NCBI RefSeq assembly: GCF_015624425.1
Contig: NZ_CP049919.1
Location: forward strand, 1,426,001 to 1,490,000
DNA length: 64,000 nucleotides
DNA from: Roseateles sp. DAIF2
GTDB taxonomy: Bacteria > Pseudomonadota > Gammaproteobacteria > Burkholderiales > Burkholderiaceae_C
Direction: 5' to 3'
In this document: positions 44,021 to 52,798 of the stretch, piece by piece
Layout of the letters: each line of letters begins with the position of its first letter
How positions within the stretch are numbered: the stretch's first letter is position 1
Made by a program: the position numbers and the translations under genes
The notes under the pieces: model-generated
What the model saw: only the letters and a program-made list of their open reading frames with translations
Told to the model about the DNA's origin: nothing
The model's database searches: none

Positions 44021-47000
44021 TCAGGCCGGCTGCAGCAGGCGGTCCAGCAGCGCGAGCAATTCACGCACATCGACCGGTTTGGTCAGGTACTGTTGCACGC
44101 CCGCGGCATGGCTGCGCTCGATCTGCTCGGGCAGCGCATTGGCCGAGACCGCCACCACCGGCAGCTCCGCGCATCGCGGCGCCTCGCGCAGCCGGCGCAG
44201 CACGCTTAAGCCGTCGGTGTCGGGCAACTGCATGTCCAGCAGCAGCAGGTCCGGCGGCTCGGCCAGCACCGCGGCCAGGCCGCTGGCGCCGTCGCCATAG
44301 ACCTGCAGATGCAGCTGCGGCCGCTGCGCCAGCACGCCGCGCATCACCTCGACATTGGTGAGGTTGTCCTCGATATAGACCACGCGCCGGCGCTGTGCCG
44401 GCGCCGGCGCCGCATCGGCCTCCGGCGCGGCGGCGGCCGCGGCATCGGCCAGCGGTGCCTGGGGCAGCTGCAGTGCGAAGGTCGAGCCGCGGCCCTCGCT
44501 GCTGCTGACCGTCAGCCCTCCGCCCATCAGCTCGACCAGGCGCTGGCAGATCACCAGGCCGATGCCGGTGCCCTCGGTGCCGCTGCGCTCGCGGCCTAGG
44601 CGGTTGAAGGGCTGGAACAGCGCGGCCAGTTGCTCCGGGCTCAGGCCCAGGCCGGTGTCGGCGACGCTCAGCTCCAGCAGGCCGCCGGGCAGCAGGCGCG
44701 AGGCCAGCTGGATGCGGCCACCGTCGACGTTGTACTTGACCGCATTGCTGAGCAGATTGGTCAGCACCTGGCGGATGCGGGTGGCGTCGCCCAGCGCGAA
44801 GCGGGCCTCGGGGTCGAGCCGCTTCTCGATCGTCAGGCCGCGCTGCTGCGCCGGCTTCTCGATCAGGGCCAGCGCATCGTCCAGCAGCGCGCCCAGGTCC
44901 TGGCGCGCTAGCTCCAGCTTCAGCGAGCCGGATTCGATGCGCGACAGGTCCAGCGTGTCGTTGATCATCTCCAGCAGATGCCAGCCGGCATGCTGGACCT
45001 GGCCGGCCCAGCCGCGCTGGCGCTCGGACAGCGGGTGCTCGCGGTCCATCTCCAGCAGCTGGGTGAAGCCCAGCATCGCGTTCAGCGGCGTGCGCAGCTC
45101 ATGGCTCATGCGCGAGAGGAACTCGTTCTTGGCCCGGTTCGCCGCCTCGGCGGTCTCGCGCGCCTGCTCCAGCTCCTGCATCTTCAGCTGGTCGGTGATG
45201 TCCTCGACCACGCCGACCAGCCGGTAGGGCTGGCCGTGCGCATCGCGCAGCAGGCTGACCAGCGCGCGCACATGGATCTCCCGGCCGTCGCGCGTCAGGT
45301 AGCGCTTCTGGCGCCGGTACATGCCGATCTTGCCGGCGATCAGCAGCCGGCCCAGCCGCACGTCCTCGGCGCGGTCCTCCGGGTGGGTGAAGGACAGGCT
45401 GCGGATGTGCTGCAGCTCCTCGGCCGCGTAGCCCAGCATGCGGCAGAACTGCGGATTCACCTCCTGCGGCATGCCGTCCAGGTCGGCGAAGCAGATGCCG
45501 ATCGGGACGTTGTCGAAGATGTTGCGAAAGCGCTGCTCGCTCTGCAGCAGCGCGGCCGAGGCGCGCAGCCGCTCGCCGACCTCATGCTCCAGCGCCGCGG
45601 TGCGCTCGGCCACCAGGGCCTCGATGCGGCGCGCGCGGCCGCTCACGGTCAGCAGCAGCGCGCCCAGCAGCGCGGTGCTCAAGAGGCCCACCAGCGCGAA
45701 GGCCCAACTGCCGCGCCCGGTGGCGCTGGGCATGCCGCGCGGCGCATAGACGCGGATGTCCCAGGCGCGGCCGGCGAAGCTGAGCGAGCGCAGGGTCAGC
45801 GGCACGCCGGCGCCCAGCTGCTCGCAGCCGGTCGGGCCGGCTAGGCGGCGGTGCGGCGTCAGCGGGTCGGTGTCGACCAGGCAGATCTCCAGATGCTCCG
45901 GCACCATGGCCGAGACCGCCTCGATCAGTTGGTCCGGCCGCAGGGTCGCAAACACCACGCCGCGCAGCGCCACCTCGCGCTCGGCCACCGTGCTGGGCAG
46001 GCCCTCGTACAGGGCCTGGTAGATCACGACGCCGGTCGCGGTCTCGCTGTCCTGCGAGAGCTGGAAGCCCTCGGTGGCCGCGGGCAGGGCGCTGCGCTGC
46101 GCGCGCTCCAGCGCCGCACGTGCCGGCGGGATCGAGCGGATATTGATGCCCAGGGCGCCGGCATTGCGCGGCTGCGGCTCGATCAGGCGGATCGCCAGCA
46201 TCGGTTCGTCCGCGGCCGGCTGGTGGTCGCCGGCGCGCTGGCGGTCGCGCGCCCGGTAGCTCTCGAAGCCCTCGGCGCGCGCCGCGCGGTCCAGCGCCGC
46301 CAGCGCCGGGCCGCGCTCGACCTGGCGCGCCCAGCCCAGCGCCAGCAGATGGCTGCCGGGCAGCAGATAGGCCGCGGTGCCCTGCTGGAAGGCGGCGCGG
46401 CGCGGCTCGGGCGCCACCAGCAGCAGGCCATGGGTGGCCTCCAGCGCGCCGAGCGGCTCGCGCAGCACGTTCTCGACCCGGCTGGCGGCGGCACCGGCCT
46501 CGCGCTCGAAGGTGCTGCGCTCGCGCTGCGCCTCCCATTCGGTCAGCTTCAAGGTGGCCAGGGTCATCAGCGCGGTGCTCAGCAGCAGCGGCAGCGCGAC
46601 GCTGAGGCGGCGCGGCACCCAGGCCTCGCGCGGGCCGGCGATCAGGGTCAGCACGATCGGCGCGCCGATCAGCACACCCACCGTGTCGCCGACCCACCAG
46701 GCCGCCCAGTTGGCCAGCCATTGCTCGGGCGCGATCACGCCGTTGGCGAGCAGGGCGGTGGTGCCCAGGCTGGGGCTCAGCAGGCAGGCCAGGCCGGCGC
46801 CCAGGCCGTAAAAGCGCGCCAGGTCACGTGGCTCGCTGAGCAGCAGCGGCCGGCTGACGAAGCGCCGCACCAGGGCCGCGCCCAGCATCGCTTGCAGCAT
46901 CGCGCCGACGCCGATCAGCGCCGGCAGCAGCAGCGCGGTCTCGCCCTGGCCGCGCGCCAGCAGCAGGTTGACGGCGAAGGAGCCGAGCCAGACGCCCGGC

Positions 47001-47179
47001 GCGACCCGCGTGCCGAAGCACAGCAGCCCGGCCAGGGCCAGGCCGGCGCTGGGGTACAGCGGGGACGCGTAATTGGGCGGCAGCCTCAGCTGCACCGCCA
47101 GCCAGCCCAGCAGGGCATAGGCCAGGGCCAGGCCCAGGGCCTGCAGGGCCCACTTGGGAAGCGCGGCGGGCAGGGGCAT
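44021..47179 (-). CDS. Hybrid sensor histidine kinase, MASE1-CHASE-PAS-HisKA-HATPase-REC
   Basis: 1052 residues. Order: MASE1 membrane sensor with about eight TM helices (residues ~10-215, e.g. LYPSAGLALAGLLCFGTRVA, WWVGDTVGVLIGAPIVL); periplasmic CHASE (~220-440, GINIRSIPPARAALERAQRS); TM helix; PAS/PAC (~545-665, NIFDNVPIGICFADLDGMPQ); HisKA with SRMSHELRTPLNAMLGF; HATPase with NLLSNAVKYN and GTGIGLVICQRLVELMGGG; linker; receiver with LLLLDMQLPDTDG and a Lys in YLTKPVDVREL. A hybrid kinase sensing an external signal; output unknown. It is the last core-genome gene before the island. Confidence 0.93.
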   Translation of the reverse strand: MPLPAALPKWALQALGLALAYALLGWLAVQLRLPPNYASPLYPSAGLALAGLLCFGTRVAPGVWLGSFAVNLLLARGQGETALLLPALIGVGAMLQAMLGAALVRRFVSRPLLLSEPRDLARFYGLGAGLACLLSPSLGTTALLANGVIAPEQWLANWAAWWVGDTVGVLIGAPIVLTLIAGPREAWVPRRLSVALPLLLSTALMTLATLKLTEWEAQRERSTFEREAGAAASRVENVLREPLGALEATHGLLLVAPEPRRAAFQQGTAAYLLPGSHLLALGWARQVERGPALAALDRAARAEGFESYRARDRQRAGDHQPAADEPMLAIRLIEPQPRNAGALGINIRSIPPARAALERAQRSALPAATEGFQLSQDSETATGVVIYQALYEGLPSTVAEREVALRGVVFATLRPDQLIEAVSAMVPEHLEICLVDTDPLTPHRRLAGPTGCEQLGAGVPLTLRSLSFAGRAWDIRVYAPRGMPSATGRGSWAFALVGLLSTALLGALLLTVSGRARRIEALVAERTAALEHEVGERLRASAALLQSEQRFRNIFDNVPIGICFADLDGMPQEVNPQFCRMLGYAAEELQHIRSLSFTHPEDRAEDVRLGRLLIAGKIGMYRRQKRYLTRDGREIHVRALVSLLRDAHGQPYRLVGVVEDITDQLKMQELEQARETAEAANRAKNEFLSRMSHELRTPLNAMLGFTQLLEMDREHPLSERQRGWAGQVQHAGWHLLEMINDTLDLSRIESGSLKLELARQDLGALLDDALALIEKPAQQRGLTIEKRLDPEARFALGDATRIRQVLTNLLSNAVKYNVDGGRIQLASRLLPGGLLELSVADTGLGLSPEQLAALFQPFNRLGRERSGTEGTGIGLVICQRLVELMGGGLTVSSSEGRGSTFALQLPQAPLADAAAAAAPEADAAPAPAQRRRVVYIEDNLTNVEVMRGVLAQRPQLHLQVYGDGASGLAAVLAEPPDLLLLDMQLPDTDGLSVLRRLREAPRCAELPVVAVSANALPEQIERSHAAGVQQYLTKPVDVRELLALLDRLLQPA

Positions 47180-47247
47180 GTGGTCGTGTCGGGCTGGCCT
47201 CGGAATGGGGAGCGGTACGGCGCTGCCATCCTAGCCCAGCCCGGCCC

Positions 47248-47265
47248 CCGCGGCGCATGCCGCGG
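47248..47265. other. GC-rich hairpin upstream of the hybrid kinase
   Basis: CCGCGGC-GCAT-GCCGCGG forms a perfect 7-pair stem between the hybrid kinase start and the first island genes. No T-run follows on either strand. It lies close to the apparent island boundary; no function assigned. Confidence 0.35.
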
Positions 47266-47369
47266 CGGGGGAGGGCGCGCGCGCCACAGCGCGCGGCACG
47301 GGGATCAGACGTTGGAGAAGCACCCCTTCCAACTACCGGTATGGACATTAAGGTAAGTCTTTGATTTTC

Positions 47370-47666
47370 ATGGAAGAAAATGCATTCGATGCATTGTCCA
47401 TAGGTGGCGCAGTTCCTCCCGTCGCCCTCCGGATGAAGGCCGATTCGAGACGCTGGTCGTCCATGGCTTCAGCACCGGTTTTGGGGCGTCCAGACACCCC
47501 AAGCTTCACCCTGTCTAACCGTCAAACAGCTGCGACGGTCAACCAGACTTTGGTTCAGTCCGACCTTGCGAACCCTTCGTTTGACGCATGGTTCGACCTT
47601 GGTTCATATCGTCGCGAGGAGGCTGCAGCCGAATCATCCACAAAGCGGGAAGCGCTAAGCTTTTAG
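47370..47666 (+). CDS. Small hypothetical ORF (doubtful)
   Basis: 98 residues from the ATG at 47370 (MEENAFDALSIGGAVPP); the frame opens at a TTG at 47361. Ser/Ala/Thr-rich, no recognisable family, no convincing ribosome site. It fills the otherwise empty stretch between the hybrid kinase and the XRE gene, and is convergent with the latter. It may be spurious; if so, 47180-47676 holds no gene. Confidence 0.3.
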   Translation: MEENAFDALSIGGAVPPVALRMKADSRRWSSMASAPVLGRPDTPSFTLSNRQTAATVNQTLVQSDLANPSFDAWFDLGSYRREEAAAESSTKREALSF

Positions 47667-47676
47667 TTTTGCTTGC

Positions 47677-48054
47677 CTAGCCTTCTGGCTTTTTCCGCGG
47701 ACGGCGGCCGGCCTTGAGCGTTGGACGTTCCAAGACTCCGTCGTCTGGAACTTCATCGACCCGTTCGCGGGCCTCCGCGATGAGCACCTCAGGGAGGGTC
47801 CCAAGCGCTCCCGCGACCTTGGACAGCATGGCGAGCGTCACCATCCCGTTCTGACCGCGCTCGAGCTTGCCGAAGTACAGGCGCTCGACGCCAGCCTTGA
47901 GCGCAGCGGCATCTTGGCTAAGTCCAAGGTCAAGTCGTCTGGCGGTGACAACGAGCCCCAGCGCGAGATGTAGTTTTTCCAGCGCGTTCATCCCGGTGGG
48001 CAGGGTCAAAGCGCGCGAGTGTTCCCAAAACTCTTGGGTAAATACACTCTTCAA
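47677..48054 (-). CDS. XRE-family transcriptional regulator
   Basis: 125 residues if started at the TTG at 48054, or 104 from the ATG at 47991 (MNALEKLHLALGLVV). The helix-turn-helix is ARRLDLGLSQDAAALKAGVE then FGKLERGQNGMVTLAMLSKV. The tail is basic (RPTLKAGRRPRKKPEG). It faces the hypothetical-gene operon starting at 48149 across a 94-base AT-rich region with an inverted repeat, and is the likely repressor of both directions. No toxin gene is adjacent on its own strand. Confidence 0.82.
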   Translation of the reverse strand: MKSVFTQEFWEHSRALTLPTGMNALEKLHLALGLVVTARRLDLGLSQDAAALKAGVERLYFGKLERGQNGMVTLAMLSKVAGALGTLPEVLIAEARERVDEVPDDGVLERPTLKAGRRPRKKPEG

Positions 48055-48067
48055 TAATATGATATTG
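48052..48067. promoter_or_regulatory. Inverted repeat in divergent promoter region (XRE operator candidate)
   Basis: CAATA (48052-48056) and TATTG (48063-48067) are 5-base inverted arms around ATATGA, in the AT-rich segment between the XRE gene and the operon at 48149. It overlaps the possible TTG start of the XRE gene, which would favour the ATG at 47991 as the true start. Operator role is inferred. Confidence 0.35.
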
Positions 48068-48148
48068 TTTGCATACTTATTTTTTGCAACCCGCTGAAGC
48101 CGCTGCGCTCGAGCTGGCCCAGTCGGCGGAGGCCTACGCGAGTCAGCA

Positions 48149-48526
48149 ATGAATCAACCTGCGTTCGAAGTGCCGCCGGACGGCCTCCCCATTGATGCGC
48201 GCCATCTGTTCCTGGTGGACGTCGACCACAAGGTCGACGATGTCGAGATTCCGACGCGACGAGCTTTCGTCGACTTGGAGCGAGCAGTGGCCTTCATCGG
48301 GAACCGTGCGTCTCGACTGAGCGTCTTCGCTTCGCCAATTGGACCGTCGACGGACGCAGTGCTCTTTGGCTCAGTGGAAGAGGCATTCGCCTCCAAGCAC
48401 TCGAAGACCTACATGTTGCGCTTCTCGAATGCGCCTAGCTTCGTCATCAAGTGCTCGGGCGCCAGCGCCGATTCCGAATTCGAACCGTACTACCGCATTT
48501 ACCCCCCGCAGGGCGCTCCAGCCTGA
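48149..48526 (+). CDS. Hypothetical protein, first gene of HAD-containing cluster
   Basis: 125 residues: MNQPAFEVPPDGLPIDARHL, VFASPIGPSTDAVLFGSVEE, FSNAPSFVIKCSGASADSEF, PYYRIYPPQGAPA. A mixed alpha/beta small protein, no signal or TM helix; I recognise no family. The next gene starts 33 bases later on the same strand and the XRE gene is divergent. Composition matches the island. Confidence 0.6.
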   Translation: MNQPAFEVPPDGLPIDARHLFLVDVDHKVDDVEIPTRRAFVDLERAVAFIGNRASRLSVFASPIGPSTDAVLFGSVEEAFASKHSKTYMLRFSNAPSFVIKCSGASADSEFEPYYRIYPPQGAPA

Positions 48527-48559
48527 CAAGAGCAGTCACACCAGAAGGAGCAACTTCGA

Positions 48560-49051
48560 GTGCGCGCAACTCTTTTTCTGAATCTCGACGGCACGTGCCA
48601 CCCGCGGGACATGCAGTACCTGCTCTTGCGCGGCTACCCACACGCCGGCGCGCTGCATTTCTGCTGGTCCGAATCTTTGCGCCCTATTCTCGAAGAGTGG
48701 GATGCGACAGTGGTTCTGCGCTCGACAGCCGCATCGATGTACGGCGTCGACGCGATAAAGAGTCTTGCGCCGGAATGGCTGCGAAGCCGAATCGAGGGCG
48801 CCACCGGTGAGGTAGTGAGGTACATAGCCCTATTCGAATTGAGAAAGGTCAACACTGCCTTCGGCACCATCCGCACTTACGTGCAGCAGCATCAGCTCAA
48901 GCATTGGGTCGCGTTGAGCGACGATGACGAGGGCTGGCCAGACTCTCCAGACATCCGAAAGCACCTTGTTCAGGTTGACGGCAGCACCGGGCTTTCTGAC
49001 CCCATTGCGGCCAAGCGTTTGAGCTTGGCACTTGCGGAGTGCAAGCCATGA
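48560..49051 (+). CDS. HAD-fold protein with altered nucleophile (pseudo-HAD)
   Basis: 163 residues with a GTG start at 48560 and AGAAGGAG upstream. HAD-like layout: motif I TLFLNLDGTCHP, where the nucleophile Asp is Asn; motif II VVLRSTAAS; motif IV region ALSDDDEGWPD. It aligns in plan with the following protein (TLFLDCDDVLCPN, VVLTTSWLA, ILVLDDIQSGESL). The set resembles the HAD domains found in 'Swiss Army Knife' RNA-repair proteins. It is predicted catalytically weak or dead. It overlaps the next gene by 4 bases. Confidence 0.6.
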   Translation: MRATLFLNLDGTCHPRDMQYLLLRGYPHAGALHFCWSESLRPILEEWDATVVLRSTAASMYGVDAIKSLAPEWLRSRIEGATGEVVRYIALFELRKVNTAFGTIRTYVQQHQLKHWVALSDDDEGWPDSPDIRKHLVQVDGSTGLSDPIAAKRLSLALAECKP

Positions 49052-49602
49052 GCGTCATGCCGCCCCGCCCGACGCTTTTCCTCGATTGCGATGATGTTCT
49101 GTGCCCCAACGCTCCATATGGAGGACTGCATGCCCAGCTCGCACTCGCGCGGCCAGATGATGCTCCACCGGACATCTTCGAGCGGCTCTTTTCGCCCGAA
49201 TCGGTCGACGTGCTCAACGAGCTTATCGACGAGTTTTCTCCCCGGGTTGTCTTAACGACGAGCTGGCTCGCTTTCCTCGATAGGCCTCATTTCATCGAGA
49301 TGTTCAGCCGCTGCCGACTGGAGGGCGTGGCCGCCAATTTTCATAAGCGTTGGGATGTGCCAACGGACCGCGGTGCGTCTCGCCTCCAAGCCATCGAGAA
49401 CTGGCTCGAGCGGCATCACCTGGGCGAGCCGATTCTCGTTCTGGATGACATCCAGTCTGGTGAGAGCCTGGTCGGCTCTTTCCTCCAGGCGTCAGGACGC
49501 GCGGTTCTTTGTGGCGCGACTGGATGCCTTCAGCGAGCTCATCTCGCAGAAGCTCGTAGCGCCCTACTTCGCCCGTATTTGCACTCTGAGCCTTGGCGCT
49601 GA
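49048..49602 (+). CDS. HAD-superfamily phosphatase-like protein (HAD_SAK-like)
   Basis: 184 residues from the ATG at 49048 (ATGA overlap with the previous stop). HAD motifs: I TLFLDCDDVLCPN (intact D-x-D), II VVLTTSWLAF, and IV ILVLDDIQSGESL. The TTSW form of motif II is typical of short HAD proteins annotated as HAD domain in Swiss Army Knife RNA repair proteins. Predicted Mg-dependent phosphatase, possibly on nucleic acid ends. It directly follows the pseudo-HAD paralogue, suggesting a heteromer. Confidence 0.7.
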   Translation: MSVMPPRPTLFLDCDDVLCPNAPYGGLHAQLALARPDDAPPDIFERLFSPESVDVLNELIDEFSPRVVLTTSWLAFLDRPHFIEMFSRCRLEGVAANFHKRWDVPTDRGASRLQAIENWLERHHLGEPILVLDDIQSGESLVGSFLQASGRAVLCGATGCLQRAHLAEARSALLRPYLHSEPWR

Positions 49603-49629
49603 AGCACGCCGAGAGACGCGGGAGCCGAG

Positions 49630-50499
49630 ATGGTCACCAAGTTCGAACCGAACGGACGACAGCGGCGCCTCATCGCTGCAGCGAAGGCGCGGGTCGCCCA
49701 GCCGAGCGGGCAGGGTCATCACGCTCCCGAAGAACTCGTTCGCCGGATGACGCTAGAAAGCATGGTCGTGGAGTCCACGGCTCCCGTGGGTGAGGCGCAC
49801 GCAGCAGTGACGGAATCTCAAGGGTCCTGCCTCACCTTCGCGGTAGCGGTCACTGGGGAGGTGACGAGGGAAGAGGCGATGGCGCGGCTATCTGCCTGCA
49901 CCGACGCAACCGTCTTCAAAGTGCCGCGGTGCCTTTTGCTGCTCGACATCGCGACACAGGCTTCGGACCGCGAGCAGGCGACGACGGAGGCCATCACAGA
50001 TGTGATGCGCGTCTTCCCTTGTTCAGAAGTCATCGACTTGAACGACCCCAACGCACTCCTAGACCAGTTGGTCGATGCGGCAGATGGGAGCGCCCCAACC
50101 TCGCGAGACGTCGAGCTGATGCTGCGCAGTACGGTCCCCTCCGATGATGCCGTCGCCCTTGCAGCTGCCGCGGTGGACGGGCTGCTAGAGGCAGTCGCTC
50201 TTCGTGAGTTCAGCGAGCAGGGGCTGTGCGGACTCCGCGGTGATGAGGCCCCTGGGAGCTGCGGCAGTTCCACACCGGCCGCATCGGCAGTGCGTGGCCG
50301 CCTCGTCGAAGCCGAGGTCTTTGAGGTCTTGCCCGGGTTTGGGCTTGCCCACCTGATGAGCGACGACGGTCGAATGTTTTGCGTGACGTCGAAGACGCCT
50401 GGCATCGCAAACCTCGCGGACCTGAAAGAAGGACAGCGGTATCGCTGCTGGGTGACCGGGCGCTTCAATCTCGTCGTGCGCGCAAGTTCGATTGAGTGA
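49630..50499 (+). CDS. Hypothetical protein with C-terminal OB/cold-shock-like domain
   Basis: 289 residues. The N-terminal ~200 residues are unassigned (TFAVAVTGEVTREEAMARLS, DAVALAAAAVDGLLEAVALR). The last ~70 read like a cold-shock/OB fold: VRGRLVEAEVFEVLPGFGLA then HLMSDDGRMFCVTSKTPGI, LKEGQRYRCWVTGRFNLVVR, with the G-x-G-F-[AI] and DDG pattern of CSD proteins. Possible nucleic-acid-binding member of the cluster; 27 bases after the HAD gene. Confidence 0.55.
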   Translation: MVTKFEPNGRQRRLIAAAKARVAQPSGQGHHAPEELVRRMTLESMVVESTAPVGEAHAAVTESQGSCLTFAVAVTGEVTREEAMARLSACTDATVFKVPRCLLLLDIATQASDREQATTEAITDVMRVFPCSEVIDLNDPNALLDQLVDAADGSAPTSRDVELMLRSTVPSDDAVALAAAAVDGLLEAVALREFSEQGLCGLRGDEAPGSCGSSTPAASAVRGRLVEAEVFEVLPGFGLAHLMSDDGRMFCVTSKTPGIANLADLKEGQRYRCWVTGRFNLVVRASSIE

Positions 50500-50618
50500 C
50501 GGCGCAAGAGCCAGCTGGCGTGTGTGAGCTGGAAACGGGGCAGGTCCGAACTTGCCGCCAAGATTCTGGCAACTGGGAAATGCGGCGGTCAACGTCGAGG
50601 GTCAAGAGGGGCACAGAG

Positions 50619-50843
50619 ATGAAGGTCTGCAAGTGCGTGCGATGTGGGGTGGTTCATGAAGCTGCCTCGCGCACCATCTTGCTCAACCTAGATGAGGAAA
50701 CCCGCTATCGGATTACGCACTGTCGGCTTTGCGGGTCCCCAAGCTCAACGTTCTCCCCTCTGCCCGATGAGGCTGACCTGCCTGACGATGAACTGGGCTA
50801 CCCAGTCGCGGTCGTGCCGTGGCTTCCAGACCGTGCAGCTTGA
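50619..50843 (+). CDS. Small zinc-ribbon protein
   Basis: 74 residues from the ATG at 50619 with GAGGGG 8 bases upstream; an open frame back to 50496 lacks support. Two C-x2-C pairs (VCKCVRCGVVHE and THCRLCGSPSS) about 30 residues apart suggest one bound zinc. The acidic tail (PDEADLPDDE) is notable. Function unknown; same strand as its neighbours. Confidence 0.55.
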   Translation: MKVCKCVRCGVVHEAASRTILLNLDEETRYRITHCRLCGSPSSTFSPLPDEADLPDDELGYPVAVVPWLPDRAA

Positions 50844-50917
50844 GCGCTTCTCACGAACCGAACGCTCGGACTCTCGGGTCGAGTGGGCTACTCCTGCAGC
50901 TTGACCCGGAACTACAC

Positions 50918-51283
50918 ATGACCTACCTGCCCACTGGACTCGAGGAGCCATACGTGGAACTGCGGACCTGGGCAGTGTTCATGCTTTTCCTGCCAGAGCT
51001 TGGATGTCCTTCACTGCATGCCGTTGGCGTGAATCAGCTGACTGGTCGTGGTCGTGTGTCTTCGCCACTCGCAGGCGTCCACCCGTTCGAGGCGCGCGTC
51101 ATTTCGGTGTCAGGGCGCGTGTACGACCTGGTTGGCAAGCCCGGACCGGCGGGTGTCTGCTTGGCAATGGCCGAGCGCCTGACGATGGGGTGGTGCGCGG
51201 ATGTCATGGTCAACGTGTCAGACACGGTGTTCGACCTAGCTCGCATGGGATTAACTCGCGCTGGCTGGCTCTGCGTCCACTAG
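50918..51283 (+). CDS. Hypothetical protein
   Basis: 121 residues from the ATG at 50918 (MTYLPTGLEEPYVELRTW). The frame opens at 50819. Beta-rich, Val/Gly-rich (SVSGRVYDLVGKPGPAGVCL, WCADVMVNVSDTVFDLARMG). No recognised family, no clear ribosome site. Last readable gene of the HAD-containing cluster. Confidence 0.45.
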   Translation: MTYLPTGLEEPYVELRTWAVFMLFLPELGCPSLHAVGVNQLTGRGRVSSPLAGVHPFEARVISVSGRVYDLVGKPGPAGVCLAMAERLTMGWCADVMVNVSDTVFDLARMGLTRAGWLCVH

Positions 51284-51668
51284 GCTGTTCCCCCTGACCG
51301 CAGTGAACCGGAAGCTGTCGACCACCGTGCCATCCACGAACTGGAGCTGAACATGGAGGCTCTTCTTGCTGATGCCGTGAGCATGTTGGAGCTCAAGACG
51401 AACCTCGCCGCCGTGCTCAGGGCGGAATATCGCCGCACCTGTCGTGGTGCTCAACCACAATCGCGCAGCCTTCTACGTGGTCGGACCTTGGTTGCCAAGG
51501 CAGCCCCGAGATTGCGGCCGAACGGCTTGGACCCGCCGGCCTTGTGCAGGCCAAGGACGCGACAGGCGCTTTCGGCCGCGGTTGCCGATAGGTCGTGACC
51601 GAGGTCGGTCATGTATTGCTGAAGCAAAGCACCCAGGCTACCCATGGCGGCCCAGGTACAGCTACCGC
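51284..51668. other. Gap without a convincing gene
   Basis: Between two oppositely oriented genes (convergent). Two short ORFs conflict: plus strand 51353-51598 (MEALLADAVSMLELKTNLAA, preceded by GGAGCTGAAC) and minus strand 51451-51645 (MGSLGALLQQYMTDLGHDLS). The plus ORF has the better ribosome site but loses a protein-like pattern after ~30 residues. I see no RNA gene or repeat here. Confidence 0.4.
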
Positions 51669-52589
51669 TTAGTTCGGGAAGTCGGGGTTGCGGACTCCGT
51701 CGTAGAACCAAGGGCCGACGCGCAGTTGCAGCGAGCCGCGCTTCTTCATGAGCTTGGCAGCCAGCTTCGGCGACGCGTACCGGGTGAAATCAAACTCATA
51801 GCCAGAGAAGCTTTCGCCAGAGTGCCCGGTCAGCTCCATAGATTCGGCGTCAGCAAGCTCCTCAGCTTCGGCCACCGAGATACCCAGCTCTTCTGCCAGG
51901 GCTTCCGCGATGGTCTTCACCGGCGCGGAGTCATCTTCGTCGCCCCAGTCACGGTCGAGAGCTGCTGACAACACCTCCACTTCCGGCGCCTCAAAGCAGC
52001 GGCGGCCAAGGCGCACCGTCGTTACCGCAGCTTGGCACTTGATTTGGTGGCCGCTGTACGGGCGCTCAAGGTCCAGACCCAGCGTGACCTGGACCGGCAT
52101 GGTCTCGGTGTACGGCTGCTCGATGGTCGCCTTGTCCGGCTCAAGGTCGTTCTCCAGGTAAACCTCGTCGACGCCGTCGTAGTTGGCGTTGGCCATCTCT
52201 TCGTTGACGCGGTCGTCCGAGAACACGGCGTACTGAACGAGGTCATGGAACTCTGCCGCTAAGCCGTCGTAGCTGCTGTGCAGCTTCGTGCCCGGCAGGC
52301 GTTCTGCGAAGGCGGCTGTCATCAGCTTGCGCAGCTCGGTATGCGGGTGCTCAAGCTTCAGTTCAGCTGCTCGCTCAACGAGCAGGTCGTAGTCGGCCAC
52401 CACGTGCGGGACGGCGTCGAGCGACTGGGGCTCTTGTTCAGCGTTCTGCGCAGCCTGGAAGGACGTGAGCGACTTGTGGCCCAACGTGGCGCAGACCAGA
52501 TGCTGACCGTGACTCAGCGAGATGGACGCCGTAGACGCAGCAGAGTTCTTGCGAAGGGAATGAGCGAGGTCGGTAATACCAACAGCCAT
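51669..52589 (-). CDS. Hypothetical protein, CoiA-like gene neighbour
   Basis: 306 residues from the ATG at 52589 with AGGAGC 7 bases upstream. Acidic, cytoplasmic-looking: MAVGITDLAHSLRKNSAAST, SYDGLAAEFHDLVQYAVFSD, TMPVQVTLGLDLERPYSGHQ, GPWFYDGVRNPDFPN at the end. A short Ala/Glu run (IAEALAEELGISVAEAEELA) may be helical. I recognise no family. It lies 209 bases downstream of the CoiA-like gene on the same strand; a shared transcript is possible. Confidence 0.65.
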   Translation of the reverse strand: MAVGITDLAHSLRKNSAASTASISLSHGQHLVCATLGHKSLTSFQAAQNAEQEPQSLDAVPHVVADYDLLVERAAELKLEHPHTELRKLMTAAFAERLPGTKLHSSYDGLAAEFHDLVQYAVFSDDRVNEEMANANYDGVDEVYLENDLEPDKATIEQPYTETMPVQVTLGLDLERPYSGHQIKCQAAVTTVRLGRRCFEAPEVEVLSAALDRDWGDEDDSAPVKTIAEALAEELGISVAEAEELADAESMELTGHSGESFSGYEFDFTRYASPKLAAKLMKKRGSLQLRVGPWFYDGVRNPDFPN

Positions 52590-52798
52590 GGCAAAGCTCC
52601 TGATTCAGCGCGGACCAGTCGAGCAAATTACACAGGCCCACGCCCAGGCAGATTTGCGTGGGAGGGGTTGGTAGAACGGAACAGGAAAACGGGAGAAAGC
52701 TGGTATGAGCTGCTCGATGCTCAGGCGGCTAGGCCTTAAGCCTCAAATGTAACAAAGAGACCGCCCGGGTGCAAGAGGCCGCGCCCCCTCAATCCGCG

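Noticed and set aside
51444..51968. Plus-strand ORF of 174 residues
   Set aside because: Runs antisense into the well-supported gene at 51669-52589 and has Arg-rich shadow composition.
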